Shown here piece by piece: positions 16,161 through 24,360 of a DNA stretch of 64,000 bases; position 1 is the stretch's first letter, and every line of letters begins with the position of its first letter. The position numbers and the translations under genes are program-made. The stretch is from Microbispora rosea (GTDB taxonomy: Bacteria; Actinomycetota; Actinomycetes; Streptosporangiales; Streptosporangiaceae). The notes beneath the pieces are model-generated. The model saw only the letters and a program-made list of their open reading frames with translations. It searched no databases and was not told the DNA's origin. The DNA lies in contig NZ_FTNI01000012.1 of assembly GCF_900156315.1 (NCBI RefSeq), positions 1 to 64,000 on the forward strand, read 5' to 3'.

Positions 16161-17486
16161 ATGACGGACACCCTTGACCCCGCTTCACTTGACCCGGCTT
16201 CACTGCTCGGACGGTACGACGAGGTGCGCGCCTACACCGAGCGCCTCGCCGCACCGCTGTCACCGGAGGACCAGACGGTCCAGTCGATGCCCGACGTCTC
16301 GCCGACGAAATGGCATCGCGCCCACGTCACCTGGTTCTTCGAGACCTTCCTGCTCGCGGGGAACGAACCCGACTTCGCGCCCTTCCAGGATCAGTACTGG
16401 TTCCTGTTCAACAGCTATTACGAAGCGATCGGGCCACGTCATGCCCGCCCGATGCGCGGGGTGATCAGCCGCCCGGGCGCGCACGACGTGGGCGTCTACC
16501 GCGGCAACGTCGACGACCGCATGCGCGACCTCCTGAGCTCCCTCGATGAGAACGCGTTGGCGAAGCTCGCGCCCACGATCAACCTCGGCTTCCATCATGA
16601 GCAGCAGCACCAGGAGCTGCTGCTCATGGACATCAAGCACGTCCTGTCCCTCAATCCGCTGCAGCCCGTCTACGCCGGCCGGGCCGCCACACCCGGCCAC
16701 GCGGGCCCGATGGGTTGGGTGGAGTACGACGGTGGCCTGGTGGAGATCGGCCATGCCCCCTCCAGCGACGGCGACTTCAGCTTCGACAACGAGCTGCCCC
16801 GCCACCAGCAGTGGCTGGGCCCCTACCGGTTGGCCGACCGGCTGGTCACCAACGGCGAGTGGCTGGAGTTCATGGAGGACGGTGGCTACCGCCGCCCGGA
16901 GCTGTGGCTCTCCGACGGGTGGGGCAGAGTCAACGCCGAGGGCTGGGCCGCGCCGTTCTACTGGACCGAGCGCGAGGGGGTCTGGTTCGAGCACACCTTG
17001 ACCGGCACCCGCCCTGTCGACCCCTCCCTTCCGGTCTGCCATGTGAGCCACTACGAGGCCGATGCCTATGCCACCTGGGCCGGCAAGCGCCTGCCCACCG
17101 AGGCGGAGTGGGAGCATGCGGCCCGCCTCGAGGAGGACACCACGACGCCGGGATATGCGCCGAACCTCGCCGACACGGAGACCTGGCACCCGCGGGCCGC
17201 CGGGGCACCCAACGGGCGACTTCGCCAGCTCTTCGGCGACTGCTGGGAATGGACCTCCTCCTCCTCCTCCTACCTCCCCTACCCCGGGTTCCACCCCGGG
17301 GTCGGGGCCATCGGCGAGTACAACGGAAAGTTCATGTCGAGCCAGATGGTGCTCCGAGGCGGCTGTGCGCTCACCCCGCCGGGTCACGCCCGCGCCTCGT
17401 ACCGCAACTTCTTCCCACCTGGCGCACGTTGGCCCGTCACCGGTGTACGGCTCGCCGACGATGGATGGAACAGGTGCTGCGAGTGA
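16161..17486 (+). CDS. egtB: Ergothioneine biosynthesis sulfoxide synthase EgtB
   Basis: EgtB is the non-haem iron enzyme that joins hercynine to a thiol donor with O2, making the sulfoxide precursor of ergothioneine. The 441-aa protein begins with a DinB-like four-helix domain carrying the iron ligands: a His in KWHRAHVTWFFETF, and HHEQQHQE. The C-terminal part is an FGE-sulfatase fold (GKRLPTEAEWEHAA, LFGDCWEWTSSSSSYLPYPG, RASYRNFFPP). The donor (gamma-glutamylcysteine or cysteine) cannot be settled here, but no egtA is nearby. The ATG at 16161 follows a purine-rich GGAGACAGG. The gene's stop overlaps the next start (GTGA). Confidence 0.93.
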   Translation: MTDTLDPASLDPASLLGRYDEVRAYTERLAAPLSPEDQTVQSMPDVSPTKWHRAHVTWFFETFLLAGNEPDFAPFQDQYWFLFNSYYEAIGPRHARPMRGVISRPGAHDVGVYRGNVDDRMRDLLSSLDENALAKLAPTINLGFHHEQQHQELLLMDIKHVLSLNPLQPVYAGRAATPGHAGPMGWVEYDGGLVEIGHAPSSDGDFSFDNELPRHQQWLGPYRLADRLVTNGEWLEFMEDGGYRRPELWLSDGWGRVNAEGWAAPFYWTEREGVWFEHTLTGTRPVDPSLPVCHVSHYEADAYATWAGKRLPTEAEWEHAARLEEDTTTPGYAPNLADTETWHPRAAGAPNGRLRQLFGDCWEWTSSSSSYLPYPGFHPGVGAIGEYNGKFMSSQMVLRGGCALTPPGHARASYRNFFPPGARWPVTGVRLADDGWNRCCE

Positions 17487-18886
17487 CCTCCCCGAACGCG
17501 ATTCCTCGACCGCCATCACATGATGGTGACCTCCGCACGGTTGACCTGGTGGTCATCGGTACCGGACCCGGCGGCGAGTCACTCACAGCCCAGGCAGCTC
17601 GGGCGGGGCTGGATGTGGTGGCAGTGGAGAAGCACCTGGTCGGCGGTGAGTGCCCGTACTACGGCTGCATCCCATCCAAGATCATGCTCCGTGCCGCGGA
17701 GACGCTCGCCGAGGCCAGGCGCGCCGAGGCGATCGCCGGAGATGTCGACGTCAGACCAGACTGGCGCCGAGTTGCGGAGCGTATCTCCACCGAAGCGACC
17801 GACGGCTGGTCAGACACGGCCGCGGTTATCCGTCTGCAACAGGCCGGCGCGACGGTGCTCCATGGGCACGGCCGACTAGCCGGTCCTCACCAGGTGGAAG
17901 TCGAGCACCCAGACGGCCGCACGACGCGGTATTCGGCGCGCACCGGAATCATCCTCAACCCCGGTACTCGCCCCGCGCTACCTACGATCGACGGTCTCGC
18001 AGCGACTCCCTATTGGACCAACCGAGACGCCGTCCAAACCCGTACCCTCCCCCGAAGTCTGATCGTCCTCGGGGGTGGGGCAACGGCCGCCGAGCTCGCC
18101 CAGGCGATCGCGCGTTTCGGCGCCGACGTGACCATCGTCGAAACGGGCACTCGCCTCCTGAAGCGCGAAGAGCCGGAGGCCTCTGAGGCACTTCGCATGG
18201 CGCTTGAGAATGACGGCATCCGTGTGCTGCTCGGCAGCCACACGATGCGTGTCGATTACGACGATGCCTTCACCGTCAGCCTGCGCGACGGTGCGCTTCT
18301 CCACGCCGAGCGACTTCTACTCGCGACGGGACGAACGCCAAATCTCGAGGACATCGGCCTGGAGACGCTGAATCTGGCCCCCGAGTCCGTGCAGGTCGGC
18401 GACGACCTCACGATCGGCGACCGGCTCTGGCTGATAGGAGACGCGGCCGGGCAAGGCGCCTACACCCATGTCTCGATGCACCACTCGGAGATCGTGCACC
18501 GCCAGATTCTCGGTCTCGCCGGCCAAACAACGGCATCTCCGGTGGTGCCTCGTGTCACCTTCACCGACCCCGAAATCGCCGCTGTCGGATTCACCGAAGA
18601 CCAAGCCCGGGCCTCGGGCTTAGCCGTCGCCTCCGCTCATGCAGACCTGGGCTCACGCGGATTCACCCATGGCGAGGGTGCCAGGGCCGGTTTCGTCAAG
18701 CTGGTCGCCGACACCCAACGGCAGGCCTTGGTCGGTGCTACCGCCGTAGGTCCCTACGCAGGCGAGGTTCTCTCGATGCTCGCACTCGCGGTCCACGCGG
18801 AAGTGCCGATCGCGAAACTGAAGTCAATGATCTACGCCTACCCCACTTTCCACCGGGCGGTCTCTGCCGCGCTTACGGACCTGTGA
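17483..18886 (+). CDS. FAD-dependent pyridine nucleotide-disulfide oxidoreductase
   Basis: A 467-aa class I flavoprotein disulfide reductase of the lipoamide dehydrogenase/mercuric reductase group. It has the FAD site VVIGTGPGGESLTAQAA, the redox disulfide GGECPYYGCIPSK, the NAD(P) site LIVLGGGATAAELAQ and the second FAD motif LWLIGDAAGQG. The C-terminal dimerisation end reads YAYPTFHRAVSAAL, so the HxxPTxxE catalytic dyad of true lipoamide and glutathione reductases is replaced. The GTG start at 17483 overlaps the egtB stop by 4 bases, implying co-translation. Context suggests it may recycle an oxidised low-molecular-weight thiol such as ergothioneine disulfide; this is inference. Confidence 0.85.
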   Translation: MTSPNAIPRPPSHDGDLRTVDLVVIGTGPGGESLTAQAARAGLDVVAVEKHLVGGECPYYGCIPSKIMLRAAETLAEARRAEAIAGDVDVRPDWRRVAERISTEATDGWSDTAAVIRLQQAGATVLHGHGRLAGPHQVEVEHPDGRTTRYSARTGIILNPGTRPALPTIDGLAATPYWTNRDAVQTRTLPRSLIVLGGGATAAELAQAIARFGADVTIVETGTRLLKREEPEASEALRMALENDGIRVLLGSHTMRVDYDDAFTVSLRDGALLHAERLLLATGRTPNLEDIGLETLNLAPESVQVGDDLTIGDRLWLIGDAAGQGAYTHVSMHHSEIVHRQILGLAGQTTASPVVPRVTFTDPEIAAVGFTEDQARASGLAVASAHADLGSRGFTHGEGARAGFVKLVADTQRQALVGATAVGPYAGEVLSMLALAVHAEVPIAKLKSMIYAYPTFHRAVSAALTDL

Positions 18887-19389
18887 TGCCTCCCCATTGA
18901 CATCAAACCGGGAAACTCCCGATCTCCGTGCAAGGCCGACTGCTTGAAGGAGCACGAAGTGACTTAGCGCGCGGTGGGACCAGTTCCTGACGGTGCTGCG
19001 TTGGAGGAGCTGATGTCGCGCTTGAGCATGGTCTCGGGGGACTACTCCGACTCCTGTCGGCGGACGTAGCCGGCGACCGCACCGCCCGCCGAGGAGGTTG
19101 CCCCGAAGGTCGTGGACCTTCGGTGGCGTCCCAAAGGACGTCAGGCTGTGTCCATGCCCTCATCATGCCCGACGGGTCCGGCAGTTTGCCGGACCTCAGC
19201 TTTGAGAACCGGGCGCAGGGAGGGCAGGGTCACGTTGACTCGGGGAACCGCTTGCTGGGCGTGATCCACCGGGCGGCCGAGGGCGTCGTCTGGCAGTCTG
19301 TCGCGTAACGCTCCGTCCCGATGAGCGATCCCCTGACGGTCCCGAGATCCTTGGGTGGCCCGAGCCCGTGCCGATCCGAGGTCGGGTAT
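18887..19389. other. Intergenic stretch, no supported gene
   Basis: About 500 bp between two convergently oriented genes. Only short frames occur, and I saw no strong hairpin, repeat or RNA gene. Confidence 0.4.
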
Positions 19390-19953
19390 TCAGCGCCTGG
19401 TCTCGTACCTGGTCAGGAGAACGCCGTCGGGAAACGTCCGGGTCTCCACCAGGTTCAGGTTCACCCAGTTGTCCAGGGCCGTGAAGAACGGCGTGCCGCC
19501 GCCCACCAGGACCGGGTGGGTGACGATCGCGTACTCGTCGATCAGCCCGGCCCGCATGGCCGCCGCGGCGAGGGTGGCGCCGGCGACGTCCATGGGACCG
19601 CCATCCTCGGTCTTGAGCCGGGTGATCTCGGTGACAGCGTCGCCGGTGTCCAGGCGGGCGTTCCAGTCGACCGCGCTGGTCGTCGAGGAGAACACCACCT
19701 TCGGCATGTCCCGCCAGCGGCGGGCGTACTCGATCTGCGCCGGTGTGGCGCCAGGCTGCTGGTCGGCGGTCGGCCAGTGGGAGCTCATCGTCTCCCACAG
19801 TTTGCGCCCGTACAGCGCCAGGCCCGTCGCCCCCACCCGGTCGGACCACCACTGGAACAGCTCGTCGCTCGGTACGCTCCAGCCGAGGTCGTCGCCAGGC
19901 GCGGCGATGTAGCCGTCCAGGCTCAGGTTCATGCCAAAGGTCAGTTTCCGCAT
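19390..19953 (-). CDS. Dihydrofolate reductase-family (RibD C-terminal) protein
   Basis: A 187-aa protein of the RibD C-terminal/YyaP group, which resembles dihydrofolate reductase and binds NADPH. It starts MRKLTFGMNLSLDGYIAAPG, with the ATG at 19953 preceded by GGGAGG at 8 bases; the ATG at 19974 lacks such a site. Other family segments are GLALYGRKLWETM, PKVVFSSTTSAVDWNARL and DEYAIVTHPVLVGGGTPFF. True folate or riboflavin activity is not implied, since most actinobacterial members have unknown substrates. It is monocistronic. Confidence 0.85.
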   Translation of the reverse strand: MRKLTFGMNLSLDGYIAAPGDDLGWSVPSDELFQWWSDRVGATGLALYGRKLWETMSSHWPTADQQPGATPAQIEYARRWRDMPKVVFSSTTSAVDWNARLDTGDAVTEITRLKTEDGGPMDVAGATLAAAAMRAGLIDEYAIVTHPVLVGGGTPFFTALDNWVNLNLVETRTFPDGVLLTRYETRR

Positions 19954-20164
19954 GGCGAGAGCCTCCCGTGACACGACCTTCGGGGCAACCTCGGCTGGCT
20001 ACGTCCGCCGACAGGTCGGGCGGGCGAGCGGCCGACCCAGGCGCGGGAGATCCTGATCAACACGCCGAGCCCACGCGGGGAGAAGGACCGAGATCGAAGA
20101 GTGATCGCAAGGTTGAAGAACCGGCAATGGCCGTCAGGGGCACCGGCAGGAATACGGTCACCGC

Positions 20165-20512
20165 ATGGACGAGGCTCACCCTTTGGTCCGCGAGCTCTTC
20201 CCAGAACTCATCGCGGACCTGATCGCATGCCTTGAGGAGGCCGGCGAAACCGAGCTTGCGATCGTTGCGTGGGATGTCCGTCTCTACCAGTGGTGCGAGT
20301 GCGGGGACGATTTCTGCCAGAGCTTCTACACAGCCCCACCTCCTGATGGGGCCTACGATCCCGGGCACCGTTGCGTACCGCTGATCCCCAAGAAGGGCGA
20401 CCTGATCCTGGACGTTGTACGCAACCGGATCATGTACGTCGAGGTGTTGTACTACCCCAGTCTCCGCGGCGCAACGAGCCGCAATACGCGCCCGGATCAG
20501 GCCCAGGATTGA
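20165..20512 (+). CDS. Hypothetical protein with Cys-rich motif
   Basis: A 115-aa soluble protein. It has an N-terminal helical region (LVRELFPELIADLIACLEEA) and a central cysteine cluster, WCECGDDFCQSFYTAP, that could bind a metal, then VPLIPKKGDLILDVVRNRIM forming beta structure and ending VEVLYYP. The composition and codon pattern look like a real gene, and the ATG start follows a purine-rich stretch. I do not recognise a named family or a neighbour-based role. Confidence 0.6.
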   Translation: MDEAHPLVRELFPELIADLIACLEEAGETELAIVAWDVRLYQWCECGDDFCQSFYTAPPPDGAYDPGHRCVPLIPKKGDLILDVVRNRIMYVEVLYYPSLRGATSRNTRPDQAQD

Positions 20513-20559
20513 GTGACGAACTGCGCGTATCACGCCTCAGGTGTGCTAGGTTGGATGTA

Positions 20560-20578
20560 GTTGCAGTTGTGGTACCCA
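20560..20578 (+). promoter_or_regulatory. Motif shared with the helicase leader (copy 1)
   Basis: GTTGCAGTTGTGGTACCCA lies about 145 bp upstream of the cold-shock gene. A near-copy, matching at 15 of 19 positions and including GTGGTACCC, lies upstream of the DEAD-box helicase at 20982-21000. It may be a shared promoter or leader element for cold-induced genes; this is inference. Confidence 0.4.
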
Positions 20579-20591
20579 TGATGAACTTGTG

Positions 20592-20628
20592 TGCACCTGA
20601 CGGTATGTAGCCTCAGGTGCATTTTTTT
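20592..20628 (+). terminator. Hairpin with seven-T tract upstream of the cold-shock gene
   Basis: TGCACCTGA (20592-20600) pairs with TCAGGTGCA (20613-20621) and is followed by TTTTTTT, a textbook intrinsic terminator. It lies in the 5' region of the cold-shock gene (start 20722). It may end transcription from upstream, or act as an attenuator in a long csp leader. Confidence 0.7.
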
Positions 20629-20721
20629 GTTTGCCGGTCTTCTCCGGGTGGGCCTCTATCGCGGCAACGCGGAATTCGTGACAGTGCGGATTTCGGCTAC
20701 ACCCATCAAGAGGAGATCAAC

Positions 20722-20928
20722 ATGGCTTCTGGCACCGTGAAGTGGTTCAACGCGGAAAAGGGCTTCGGCTTCATTGCGCAGGACGGCGGCGGCGCCGACG
20801 TCTTCGCGCACTACTCCAACATCATCTCTCAGGGCGGCTACCGCGAGCTGCATGAGGGTCAGAAGGTGGCCTTCGATGTCACCCAGGGCCAAAAGGGCCC
20901 CCAGGCCGAGAACATCGTCGCCGCCTGA
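20722..20928 (+). CDS. Cold-shock protein (CspA family)
   Basis: A 68-aa single cold-shock domain, an OB-fold RNA chaperone that melts structured mRNA. RNP1 (KGFGFIAQD) and RNP2 (DVFAHYS) are intact, beginning with [19 protein letters not shown]. The ATG at 20722 follows AAGAGGAGATCAAC. It is preceded by a leader with a terminator-like hairpin and followed by a GC hairpin. The DEAD-box RNA helicase lies 340 bp downstream, a natural functional partner in unwinding RNA at low temperature. Confidence 0.95.
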   Translation: MASGTVKWFNAEKGFGFIAQDGGGADVFAHYSNIISQGGYRELHEGQKVAFDVTQGQKGPQAENIVAA

Positions 20929-20947
20929 CACTGACGCACCACGCATC

Positions 20948-20977
20948 TGGGGCCCGCGCCGTAAGGTGTGGGCCCCA
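20948..20977 (+). terminator. GC-rich hairpin after the cold-shock gene
   Basis: TGGGGCCC (20948-20955) pairs perfectly with GGGCCCCA (20970-20977), 20 bases after the csp stop. It has no T tract, as is typical of actinomycete terminators. Confidence 0.6.
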
Positions 20978-20981
20978 GCGC

Positions 20982-21000
20982 GTTGCTTTCGTGGTACCCG
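20982..21000 (+). promoter_or_regulatory. Motif shared with the cold-shock leader (copy 2)
   Basis: GTTGCTTTCGTGGTACCCG lies about 270 bp upstream of the DEAD-box helicase start and resembles 20560-20578. See copy 1 for the comparison. Confidence 0.4.
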
Positions 21001-21268
21001 ATGCGCCGTGACGGCCTCGCAACCTGTCTGTTCTTCCGCCGCACACCGGATGGACCACTAATGGCTCCGGTTCGGGCATAAGTCCGCTCCAGCTCTCTGA
21101 TCGGCATCTCAGCCGCCGTTCTTCTCGGCGAATGCCGACAATTTCGACACACGAGTGCAGGCTGCTTTCCGTCGGCTCGGCTCGTTTTTCTTCGGCTCGT
21201 GCCGCCATTCTTACGCCGCTCATCGCGCCGAGAATCCTTGACACGTGCCGCATCGAGGAAGGTTCTGT

Positions 21269-22702
21269 ATGAACCATGCAACTCGCAAGCACGACCGCTA
21301 CTCTCCCACCCGCACGGGCGGCTCTGCCGACCCCGGCAGGGGCGACCGATTCGGCTCGTCGGTTCTGGGTCGTTCAGGCACCCCCAGGCGTTCCGGTGGT
21401 CACGGGCGGCGTCCCGCCGCGCTCCAGGGGGAGTTCGCACTGCCTGTCACCGTCACCCCGGCCCTGCCGGCAGCCGCGACATTCGCTGAACTGAACATGC
21501 CGCCCGCGCTGACGAAGATGCTTACCAGCCTGGGTATGAAGGAACCGTTCCCGATCCAGGCGGCCACGCTGCCGAACTCCCTGGCAGGCCGGGATGTCCT
21601 GGGGCGGGGGCGTACCGGGTCGGGCAAGACGCTCGCCTTCGGCCTGGCCTTGCTCGTCCGCACCGCCGGGCAACGCGCCGAATCGCGGCAGCCGCTGGCC
21701 CTGATCCTCGTTCCCACTCGGGAGCTGGCCCAACAGGTCACCGACGCGCTCGCCCCGTACGCCCGGTCACTGAAGCTGCGGCTGGCCACCGTCGTCGGCG
21801 GTATGTCGATCGGCCGGCAGGCCCAAGCGTTGCGCGGTGGTGCCGAGGTCGTCGTCGCGACCCCGGGACGGCTCAGGGATCTCATCGAGCGCGGCGACTG
21901 CCGCCTCGATCAGGTCGGCATCACCGTGCTGGACGAGGCCGACCAGATGGCCGACATGGGCTTCATGCCGCAGATCACCCATCTGCTCGACCAGGTGCGC
22001 CCCGGGGGCCAGCGGATGCTGTTCTCCGCCACTTTGGACCGTAACGTCGACCTGCTGGTACGCCGCTACCTGGCCGACCCGGTGGTCCATTCGGTTGACC
22101 CCTCGGCGGGCACGGTCACCACGATGGAGCACCACGTGCTGCACATTCAAGGCGCCGACAAGCAGGCCACCACTGTGGAGATCGCTGCTCGCGACGGCAG
22201 GGTGATCATGTTCCTGGACACCAAGCACGCCGTGGATCGGCTCACCGAAAAGCTACTGGACAGCGGCGTACGCGCCGCCGCGCTGCACGGGGGCAAGTCC
22301 CAGCCCCAGCGAACCCGCACCCTCGCCCAGTTCAAGAGCGGCCACATCACGGTGCTGGTGGCGACCAACGTCGCAGCCCGCGGCATCCACGTCGACAACC
22401 TCGACCTCGTCGTCAATGTCGACCCGCCGAGCGACCACAAGGACTACCTGCACCGCGGCGGCCGCACCGCCCGCGCCGGCGAGTCCGGCAGCGTCGTCAC
22501 CCTCGTCCTGCCCAACCAGCGCCGTGCCATGAGCCGCCTGATGGCCGACGCCGGTATCGTCCCGCGGACCAGTCAGGTCCGTTCGGGTGAGGCCGAACTA
22601 AGACGTATCACGGGCGCCCAGGCTCCCTCAGGGATCCCCGTGACCATCACCGCACCGGTTGTGAATCGTCGGGTAGGACGCAACGGCCGACGATTCGGGT
22701 AG
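21269..22702 (+). CDS. DEAD-box ATP-dependent RNA helicase
   Basis: A 477-aa SF2 RNA helicase that remodels RNA with ATP. After a basic, Gly/Arg-rich N-terminal tail of about 75 residues come the Q-motif (FPIQAATLPNSLAGRDVLG), motif I GRTGSGKT, PTRELAQQ, TPGRLRDL, motif II DEAD in VLDEADQMADMGFMPQ, motif III SAT, and the C-terminal motifs VATNVAARGIHVDNLDLV and HRGGRTARAG. The ATG at 21269 has GAGGAAGG upstream. It lies next to a cold-shock gene and shares a leader motif with it, fitting a cold-induced RNA helicase. It is followed by an opposing MerR-type gene. Confidence 0.93.
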   Translation: MNHATRKHDRYSPTRTGGSADPGRGDRFGSSVLGRSGTPRRSGGHGRRPAALQGEFALPVTVTPALPAAATFAELNMPPALTKMLTSLGMKEPFPIQAATLPNSLAGRDVLGRGRTGSGKTLAFGLALLVRTAGQRAESRQPLALILVPTRELAQQVTDALAPYARSLKLRLATVVGGMSIGRQAQALRGGAEVVVATPGRLRDLIERGDCRLDQVGITVLDEADQMADMGFMPQITHLLDQVRPGGQRMLFSATLDRNVDLLVRRYLADPVVHSVDPSAGTVTTMEHHVLHIQGADKQATTVEIAARDGRVIMFLDTKHAVDRLTEKLLDSGVRAAALHGGKSQPQRTRTLAQFKSGHITVLVATNVAARGIHVDNLDLVVNVDPPSDHKDYLHRGGRTARAGESGSVVTLVLPNQRRAMSRLMADAGIVPRTSQVRSGEAELRRITGAQAPSGIPVTITAPVVNRRVGRNGRRFG

Positions 22703-22800
22703 CAGTTGGATGACCGCCCCTTGCGGCGGCCAGGCGCACAGCTCCCACATGCCGGTAACGCGATTGGAGACCAGGCGCAGGGGTGACAAAGCCGCCGGTA

Positions 22801-23154
22801 TCAGTCTCCGGTCGTGCGGGATTCGTTGATGCGCAGCGCCTCGGCGAGCTGGTCTTCCAAGATGATGATCCGGCAGGCGGCTTCCACAGGAGTGCCCCGA
22901 TCGACGAGTTCCCGGGCGCGCGCAGCCAGTCGCAGTTGGTAGCGGGAGTAGCGTCGGTGGCCGCCGCTGGAGCGTTTCGGCTCGATCAGTTTGGCGGCGC
23001 CGAGGGCCCGTAGAAACGACGGGCTGACCCCGAGCATCTCCGCGGCCGTGCCCATGCTGTAGGCGGGGTAGTCCTCATCATCGAACCGGTCTTCGGTGCT
23101 GTGTGTGGTCCTGGCAGCAGCGCGCTCGTCACCGGCTGGGTGCGTTTGATCCAT
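22801..23154 (-). CDS. MerR-family transcriptional regulator
   Basis: A 117-aa single-domain MerR-like regulator. After an acidic N-terminal tail, YSMGTAAEMLGVSPSFLRAL forms the HTH and SGGHRRYSRYQLRLAARARE the wing and second helix pair, as in HspR-type members. The C-terminus RGTPVEAACRIIILEDQLAE is a short dimerisation coil with no metal or drug domain. The start ATG at 23154 follows AAAGGA. It is convergent with the helicase and may belong to the same stress group; its targets are unknown. Confidence 0.85.
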   Translation of the reverse strand: MDQTHPAGDERAAARTTHSTEDRFDDEDYPAYSMGTAAEMLGVSPSFLRALGAAKLIEPKRSSGGHRRYSRYQLRLAARARELVDRGTPVEAACRIIILEDQLAEALRINESRTTGD

Positions 23155-23178
23155 AGATTCCTTTCATCATGCGAACAG

Positions 23179-23209
23179 GGGGCCCCGGCACCTGTAGCGC
23201 CGGGGCCCC
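23179..23209. terminator. Strong GC hairpin in the merR upstream region
   Basis: GGGGCCCCGGC (23179-23189) pairs perfectly with GCCGGGGCCCC (23199-23209) across a 9-base loop. It lies about 25 bases upstream of the MerR-type start on the minus strand. It is either the terminator of a lost upstream gene or an element in the merR leader. Confidence 0.5.
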
Positions 23210-23599
23210 GAAGAGTTCAACACCATCTACCGGCCATCTGGCCGGCTCACTGTTTTCCGCATCCGCCGTACTGAGCGGCGGGGGTGCGGGGATCGCGGAT
23301 GCGTGACCGTAGACCACCTTCCCATCTGTGGAGCTGCGGTACCCGAGCGGCGAGACTCAGCCGGCAACGGGCGATCCTGATGGCGTCAAACACTCCCTTC
23401 ATCTCTTTCCGGACCACTGTCCGGCTTCACCTGCGGCAGCGCATCCTCGATCAGGGCCCCTGACCACTGCGCTGGCCCGTCACGTCCGACCTGCTGCCAT
23501 CAACTTCCAACTTCATCGTGCTCCGGGCAGTTCATCGTGTTGCCAGTACTTCCGCTGCCCGGCCGAACCGTTCCTTACGATGCGAGAAACACTAGCCCC
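23210..23599. other. Intergenic stretch, no supported gene
   Basis: About 390 bp without a convincing frame. It borders the degraded mobile-element region that follows and probably contains debris from it. Confidence 0.4.
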
Positions 23600-23855
23600 G
23601 ACAGCAACAAATGTCTACTGTCGCGAACACAGATTTTCGGTGTCGAGCGCGGCAGCCCTTCCGTGTCCAACGCGGCGGCGATCATCTGCGCGGCCAGGGC
23701 GGGTTCGGTGGCGAAGGCGGTCTCGTCCGGCACCCCGGCGGAACGGCACCGGCCCTGGTCGGCCCGCCAGGAGTGTTCGGGCAGGTAGAGGCGGCGATCG
23801 ACCAATGCCCGCCCGCGCGGGGTGGCATAGGCCAAGAACACGCCGACCTGGCTGT
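23600..23855 (-). pseudogene. IS701-type transposase fragment
   Basis: The minus strand reads SQVGVFLAYATPRGRALVDR, RLYLPEHSWRADQGRCRSAG and VPDETAFATEPALAAQMIAA. This matches the central part of IS701/IS4-group transposases around the region before the second catalytic Asp. It breaks off into unrelated sequence at both ends: no start, no catalytic triad, no terminal repeats. It joins directly to an integrase fragment on its 5' side. Confidence 0.6.
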
Positions 23856-24131
23856 TCGGGCGTGATCACGGTCCGGGGCTTCACGGCAACGGTCGGCGTT
23901 CTCACACCCCGGCGGGGGTGGATGTACGTCATCTGATCGTTGAGCGCGGTCGTGAAGATGACGCTGAGCAGGACCTTGGCGTACTTGATGGCCGGCGCCT
24001 TGACGCCGTCCTCCTTCAGCTTCGCGATCCATGCCCTGACGTGCTCGGGAAAGGACGTCGACCATTCGCGTGGGGCCGAAGGTCGGCAGGATGTGCCTGT
24101 TCAGCCGCAGGAGTGGCAGCGTGTAGTTCAT
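23856..24131 (-). pseudogene. Tyrosine-recombinase (phage-type integrase) N-terminal fragment
   Basis: The minus strand encodes FPEHVRAWIAKLKEDGVKAP, AIKYAKVLLSVIFTTALND and TYIHPRRGVRTPTVAVKPRT, the core-binding (SAM-like) domain of phage-type integrases. It stops at VITPEQ, where the IS701-type fragment begins. Upstream, LRLNRHILPTFGPT is in a different frame, so a frameshift is also present. The catalytic domain is absent. This is evidence of a former integrative element here. Confidence 0.6.
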
Positions 24132-24360
24132 GTGCGTCCCAGCCAGCCAGCCGGCTCACCCCTCGGTGGCGTTACGTGGAGCGGCCATCGCGTCTTGTCG
24201 ATTTGGGACGGCGGCCCGGGGAGACGGACCGGTGGCAGGACCGACACCGCACCTCAGGCCGACCACACAACGCCGCTGTCCGGATCCCCGGCACCGAGCG
24301 CACAGCACGAGATCGGCACCGGGGAGGGACCGCGGATCCGCGGTTACGTCGAGTCGACCG

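Noticed and set aside
16260-17519. Long open frame antisense to egtB
   Set aside because: It is a high-GC shadow: composition is Gly/Val/Arg/Ala-rich, no start signals, and the sense strand encodes a clear EgtB.
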